Positions 59,237 to 64,000 of a stretch of 64,000 nt of DNA are shown piece by piece (positions within the stretch are counted from its first letter, which is position 1; each line of letters opens with the position of its first letter). A program made the translations under genes and the position numbers. The stretch comes from Nephrocerus scutellatus (taxonomy: Eukaryota; Arthropoda; Insecta; Diptera; Pipunculidae): NCBI GenBank assembly GCA_947095585.1, contig OX352761.1:56590432-56654431 (forward strand), given 5' to 3'. The notes beneath the pieces were generated by a model. That model did no database searches, was not told where the DNA came from, and worked only from the letters and a program-made list of their open reading frames with translations.

Positions 59237-62200
59237 AGGCTAGAGCGCTTTCGTCCTCCACCACGAGGACTCATCAGTAGCCTTGTGTATGTGTATTGTG
59301 TGGTGTGTAATGTGTGGTGTGTACTAAGGTGTGCGATAGAATAATATAATTTAAATTCAAAGAGATAATATAAGGTATAAAAATAAAATAAAACTCAACT
59401 ACTTACTACTACCCGACCTAACAGATAATCGGGAAATTCGATGGTCAAATCGTATGAAAAATTTAAATTCGTCGCTCCAAGTTAAGACAGGTAGGTCGAG
59501 TATTGCACAAGAGCCTCCATTAAGCTAAAGTAAACAAGGGAGTGGTGGAATGGGGAGATCTGCGAGTGTTTCACAAGACAGACCTCGGGGCTAGGGACTC
59601 CAAGTGAGAATATAGGCGGAAGGCCAGATATTTCACAAGAGAGGGGATACAAAGCTAGAATACTTTACGTTAACAATGATTAGCAAAACAAATGATAAAA
59701 CTCATCTAAATATATGTGTATGTGTGTGTGTAATTGTGTGTTGGTAGGCTAGAGCGCTTTCGTCCTCCACCACGAGGACTCATCAGTAGCCTTGTGTATG
59801 TGTATTGTGTGGTGTGTAATGTGTGGTGTGTACTAAGGTGTGCGATAGAATAATATAATTTAAATTCAAAGAGATAATATAAGGTATAAAAATAAAATAA
59901 AACTCAACTACTTACTACTACCCAACCTAACAGATAATCGGGAAATTCGATGGTCAAATCGTATGAAAAATTTAAATTCGTCGCTCCAAGTTACGACAGG
60001 TAGGCCGAGTATTGCACAAGAGCCTCCATTAAGCTAAAGTAAACAAGGGAGTGGTGGAATGGGGAGATCTGCGAGTGTTTCACAAGACAGACCTCGGGGC
60101 TAGGGACTCCAAGTGAGAATATAGGCGGAAGGCCAGATATTTCACAAGAGAGGGGATACAAAGCTAGAATACTTTACGTTAACAATGATTAGCAAAACAA
60201 ATGATAAAACTCATCTAAATATATGTGTATGTGTGTGTGTAATTGTGTGTTGGTAGGCTAGAGCGCTTTCGTCCTCCACCACGAGGACTCATCAGTAGCC
60301 TTGTGTATGTGTATTGTGTGGTGTGTAATGTGTGGTGTGTACTAAGGTGTGCGATAGAATAATATAATTTAAATTCAAAGAGATAATATAAGGTATAAAA
60401 ATAAAATAAAACTCAATTACTTACTACTACCCGACCTAACAGATAATCGGGAAATTCGATGGTCAAATCGTATGAAAAATTTAAATTCGTCGCTCCAAGT
60501 TAAGACAGGTAGGCCGAGTATTGCACAAGAGCCTCCATTAAGCTAAAGTAAACAAGGGAGTGGTGGAATGGGGAGATCTGCGAGTGTTTCACAAGACAGA
60601 CCTCGGGGCTAGGGACTCCAAATGAGAATATAGGCGGAAGGCCAGATATTTCACAAGAGAGGGGATACAAAGCTAGAATACTTTACGTTAACAATGATTA
60701 GCAAAACAAATGACAAAACTCATCTAAATATATGTGTATGTGTGTGTGTAATTGTGTGTTGGTAGGCTAGAGCGCTTTCGTCCTCCACCACGAGGACTCA
60801 TCAGTAGCCTTGTGTATGTGTATTGTGTGGTGTGTAATGTGTGGTGTGTACTAAGGTGTGCGATAGAATAATATAATTTAAATTCAAAGAGATAATATAA
60901 GGTATAAAAATAAAATAAAACTCAACTACTTACTACTACCCGACCTAACAGATAATCGGGAAATTCGATGGTCAAATCGTATGAAAAATTTAAATTCGTC
61001 GCTCCAAGTTAAGACAGGTAGGCCGAGTATTGCACAAGAGCCTCCATTAAGCTAAAGTAAACAAGGGAGTGGTGGAATGGGGAGATCTGCGAGTGTTTCA
61101 CAAGACAGACCTCGGGGCTAGGGACTCCAAGTGAGAATATAGGCGGAAGGCCAGATATTTCACAAGAGAGGGGATACAAAGCTAGAATACTTTACGTTAA
61201 CAATGATTAGCAAAACAAATGATAAAACTCATCTAAATATATGTGTATGTGTGTGTGTAATTGTGTGTTGGTAGGCTAGAGCGCTTTCGTCCTCCACCAC
61301 GAGGACTCATCAGTAGCCTTGTGTATGTGTATTGTGTGGTGTGTAATGTGTGGTGTGTACTAAGGTGTGCGATAGAATAATATAATTTAAATTCAAAGAG
61401 ATAATATAAGGTATAAAAATAAAATAAAACTCAACTACTTACTACTACCCGACCTAACAGATAATCGGGAAATTCGATGGTCAAATCGTATGAAAAATTT
61501 AAATTCGTCGCTCCAAGTTAAGACAGGTAGGCCGAGTATTGCACAAGAGCCTCCATTAAGCTAAAGTAAACAAGGGAGTGGTGGAATGGGGAGATCTGCG
61601 AGTGTTTCACAAGACAGAACTCGGGGCTAGGGACTCCAAGTGAGAATATAGGCGGAAGGCCAGATATTTCACAAGAGAGGGGATACAAAGCTAGAATACT
61701 TTACGTTAACAATGATTAGCAAAACAAATGATAAAACTCATCTAAATATATGTGTATGTGTGTGTGTAATTGTGTGTTGGTAGGCTAGAGCGCTTTCGTC
61801 CTCCACCACGAGGACTCATCAGTAGCCTTGTGTATGTGTATTGTGTGGTGTGTAATGTGTGGTGTGTACTAAGGTGTGCGATAGAATAATATAATTTAAA
61901 TTCAAAGAGATAATATAAGGTATAAAAATAAAATAATACTCAACTACTTACTACTACCCGACCTAACAGATAATCGGGAAATTCGATGGTCAAATCGTAT
62001 GAAAAATTTAAATTCGTCGCTCCAAGTTAAGACAGGTAGGCCGAGTATTGCACAAGAGCCTCCATTAAGCTAAAGTAAACAAGGGAGTGGTGGAATGGGG
62101 AGATCTGCGAGTGTTTCACAAGACAGACCTCGGGGCTAGGGACTCCAAGTGAGAATATAGGCGGAAGGCCAGATATTTCACAAGAGAGGGGATACAAAGC

Positions 62201-64000
62201 TAGAATACTTTACGTTAACAATGATTAGCAAAACAAATGATAAAACTCATCTAAATATATGTGTATGTGTGTGTGTAATTGTGTGTTGGTAGGCTAGAGC
62301 GCTTTCGTCCTCCACCACGAGGACTCATCAGTAGCCTTGTGTATGTGTATTGTGTGGTGTGTAATGTGTGGTGTGTACTAAGGTGTGCGATAGAATAATA
62401 CATTTTAAATTCAAAGAGATAATATAAGGAATAAAAATAAAATAAAACTCAACTACTTACTACTACCCGACCTAACAGATAATCGGGAAATTCGATGGTC
62501 AAATCGTATGAAAAATTTAAATTCGTCGCTCCAAGTTAAGACAGGTAGGCCGAGTATTGCACAAGAGCCTCCATTAAGCTAAAGTAAACAAGGGAGTGGT
62601 GGAATGGGGAGATCTGCGAGTGTTTCACAAGACAGACCTCGGGGCTAGGGACTCCAAGTGAGAATATAGGCGGAAGGCCAGATATTTCACAAGAGAGGGG
62701 ATACAAAGCTAGAATACTTTACGTTAACAATGATTAGCAAAACAAATGATAAAACTCATCTAAATATATGTGTATGTGTGTGTGTAATTGTGTGTTGGTA
62801 GGCTAGAGCGCTTTCGTCCTCCACCACGAGGACTCATCAGTAGCCTTGTGTATGTGTATTGTGTGGTGTGTAATGTGTGGTGTGTACTAAGGTGTGCGAT
62901 AGAATAATATAATTTAAATTCAAAGAGATAATATAAGGTATAAAAATAAAATAAAACTCAACTACTTACACTACCCGACCTAAAAGATAATCGGGAAATT
63001 CGATGGTCAAATCGTATGAAAAATTTAAATTCGTCGCTCCAAGTTAAGACAGGTAGGCCGAGTATTGCACAAGAGCCTCCATTAAGCTAAAGTAAACAAG
63101 GGAGTGGTGGAATGGGGAGATCTGCGAGTGTTTCACAAGACAGACCTCGGGGCTAGGGACTCCATGTGAGAATATAGGCGGAAGGCCAGATATTTCACAA
63201 GAGAGGGGATACAAAGCTAGAATACTTTACGTTAACAATGATTAGCAAAACAAATGATAAAACTCATCTAAATATATGTGTATGTGTGTGTGTAATTGTG
63301 TGTTGGTAGGCTAGAGCGCTTTCGTCCTCCACCACGAGGACTCATCAGTAGCCTTGTGTATGTGTATTGTGTGGTGTGTAATGTGTGGTGTGTACTAAGG
63401 TGTGCGATAGAATAATAAATTTAAATTCAAAGAGATAATATAAGGTATAAAAATAAAATAAAACTCAACTACTTACTACTACCCGACCTAACAGATAATC
63501 GGGAAATTCGATGGTCAAATCGTATGAAAATTTTAAATTCGTCGCTCCAAGTTAAGGCAGGTAGGCCGAGTATTGCACAAGAGCCTCCATTAAGCTAAAG
63601 TAAACAAGGGAGTGGTAGAATGGGGAGATCTGCGAGTGTTTCACAAGACAGACCTCGGGGCTAGGGACTCCAAGTGAGAATATAGGCGGAAGGCCAGATA
63701 TTTCACAAGAGAGGGGATACAAAGCTAGAATACTTTACGTTAACAATGATTAGCAAAACAAATGATAAAACTCATCTAAATATATGTGTATGTGTGTGTG
63801 TAATTGTATGTTGGTAGGCTAGAGCGCTTTCGTCCTCCACCACGAGGACTCATCAGTAGCCTTGTGTATGTGTATTGTGTGGTGTGTAATGTGTGGTGTG
63901 TACTAAGGTGTGCGATAGAATAATATAATTTAAATTCAAAGAGATAATATAAGGTATAAAAATAAAATAAAACTCAACTACTTACTACTACCCGACCTAA

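Larger units (their letters stand above)
30637..63862 (-). ncRNA. Catalogue of the remaining hammerhead ribozyme copies
   Basis: Each copy is 47 bp; lower coordinates are 30637, 31146, 31655, 32164, 32671, 33180, 33689, 34198, 34705, 35214, 35723, 36232, 36740, 37249, 37758, 38267, 38776, 39284, 39793, 40302, 40811, 41320, 41829, 42442, 42951, 43460, 43969, 44477, 44986, 45495, 46004, 46513, 47022, 47531, 48040, 48549, 49058, 49567, 50076, 50585, 51094, 51603, 52111, 52620, 53129, 53638, 54147, 54656, 55165, 55674, 56183, 56692, 57201, 57710, 58219, 58728, 59237, 59746, 60255, 60764, 61273, 61782, 62291, 62800, 63308 and 63816. With those at 29619 and 30128 this makes 68. I read 55 as identical to the consensus. 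Variants start at 31146, 32164, 34198, 35214, 39284, 44477, 48549, 49058, 51603, 53129, 53638, 56183 and 56692. The 104-bp stub at 42057 has none. Confidence 0.93.
29368..64000 (-). repeat. Satellite array, 509-bp monomer, ~68 copies, each with a hammerhead ribozyme
   Basis: Head-to-tail repeats run without interruption to the window edge. Taking AAATTCGTCGCTCC as the unit start, units begin at 29371, 29847, 30356, 30865, 31374 and so on, the last at 63535. Spacing is 509 bp except for small deletions (507 at 32392 and 34426; 508 at 36460, 38495, 44197, 51322, 62519 and 63027), a first unit of 476 bp lacking 33 bp, and a 104-bp stub at 42057. Copies differ by only a few bases each. Each unit has a BglII site (AGATCT in GGGGAGATCTGCG) in nearly all copies and a GT-rich stretch beside the ribozyme. 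The strand given is that of the ribozyme. There is no conserved coding frame. Confidence 0.98.

Noticed and set aside
29368..64000. CRISPR array
   Set aside because: The 509-bp unit is continuous, without unique spacers between short repeats, and the sequence is eukaryotic.

Overview
The window is eukaryotic, A+T-rich and almost certainly from an insect genome. It carries Ty3/Gypsy and Ty1/Copia elements, several LINE families, hAT- and Harbinger-like MITEs and a Helitron, all densely nested. No intact host gene, tRNA, rRNA or CRISPR array was seen. It has two very different halves.

Bases 1 to about 29,370 are a graveyard of broken transposons. From left to right: a minus-strand Ty3/Gypsy element (reverse transcriptase, protease, primer-binding site, probable LTR) cut by a 644-bp hAT-type MITE with a perfect 8-bp target duplication; a 405-bp Helitron-type element; a LINE fragment; and a minus-strand RNase H-bearing LINE (13486 down to 4741) split by a second LINE (6274-12146) flanked by a 12-bp target duplication. 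That second LINE itself holds a shortened Copia element with two LTRs. Next come RTE-like fragments, a two-exon gene remnant, a second copy of the first LINE family (15.5-17.7 kb), a Myb/SANT-like pseudogene present twice, clusters of a degenerate ~100-bp repeat, two more LINEs (each hit by a terminal-inverted-repeat element), and a nearly complete but dead Copia element (23995-28492). Every coding region checked shows stops, frameshifts, deletions or a lost catalytic residue.

Bases 29,368 to 64,000 are one uninterrupted head-to-tail satellite array with a 509-bp monomer: 68 monomers (the first lacking 33 bp, the last cut by the window edge) plus one 104-bp stub. Shared private variants show that blocks of 3, 6, 16 and 20 monomers were duplicated, as expected from unequal exchange.

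The main discovery is that every full monomer encodes, on the minus strand, a complete hammerhead ribozyme. The 47-nt motif has the conserved CUGAUGA box, a perfect 6-bp stem II, GAAA, a minimal stem III, a UC cleavage site and a perfect 6-bp stem I. I read 55 of 68 copies as identical across the whole motif. A minus-strand transcript should therefore cut itself into 509-nt monomers. Stem III is the palindrome AGCGCU with essentially no loop, so cleavage may need ribozymes of two monomers to pair. This resembles the hammerhead-bearing satellites of cave crickets, schistosomes and newts, and the circular-RNA 'retrozymes'. No protein that would mobilise the repeat is encoded in the array.
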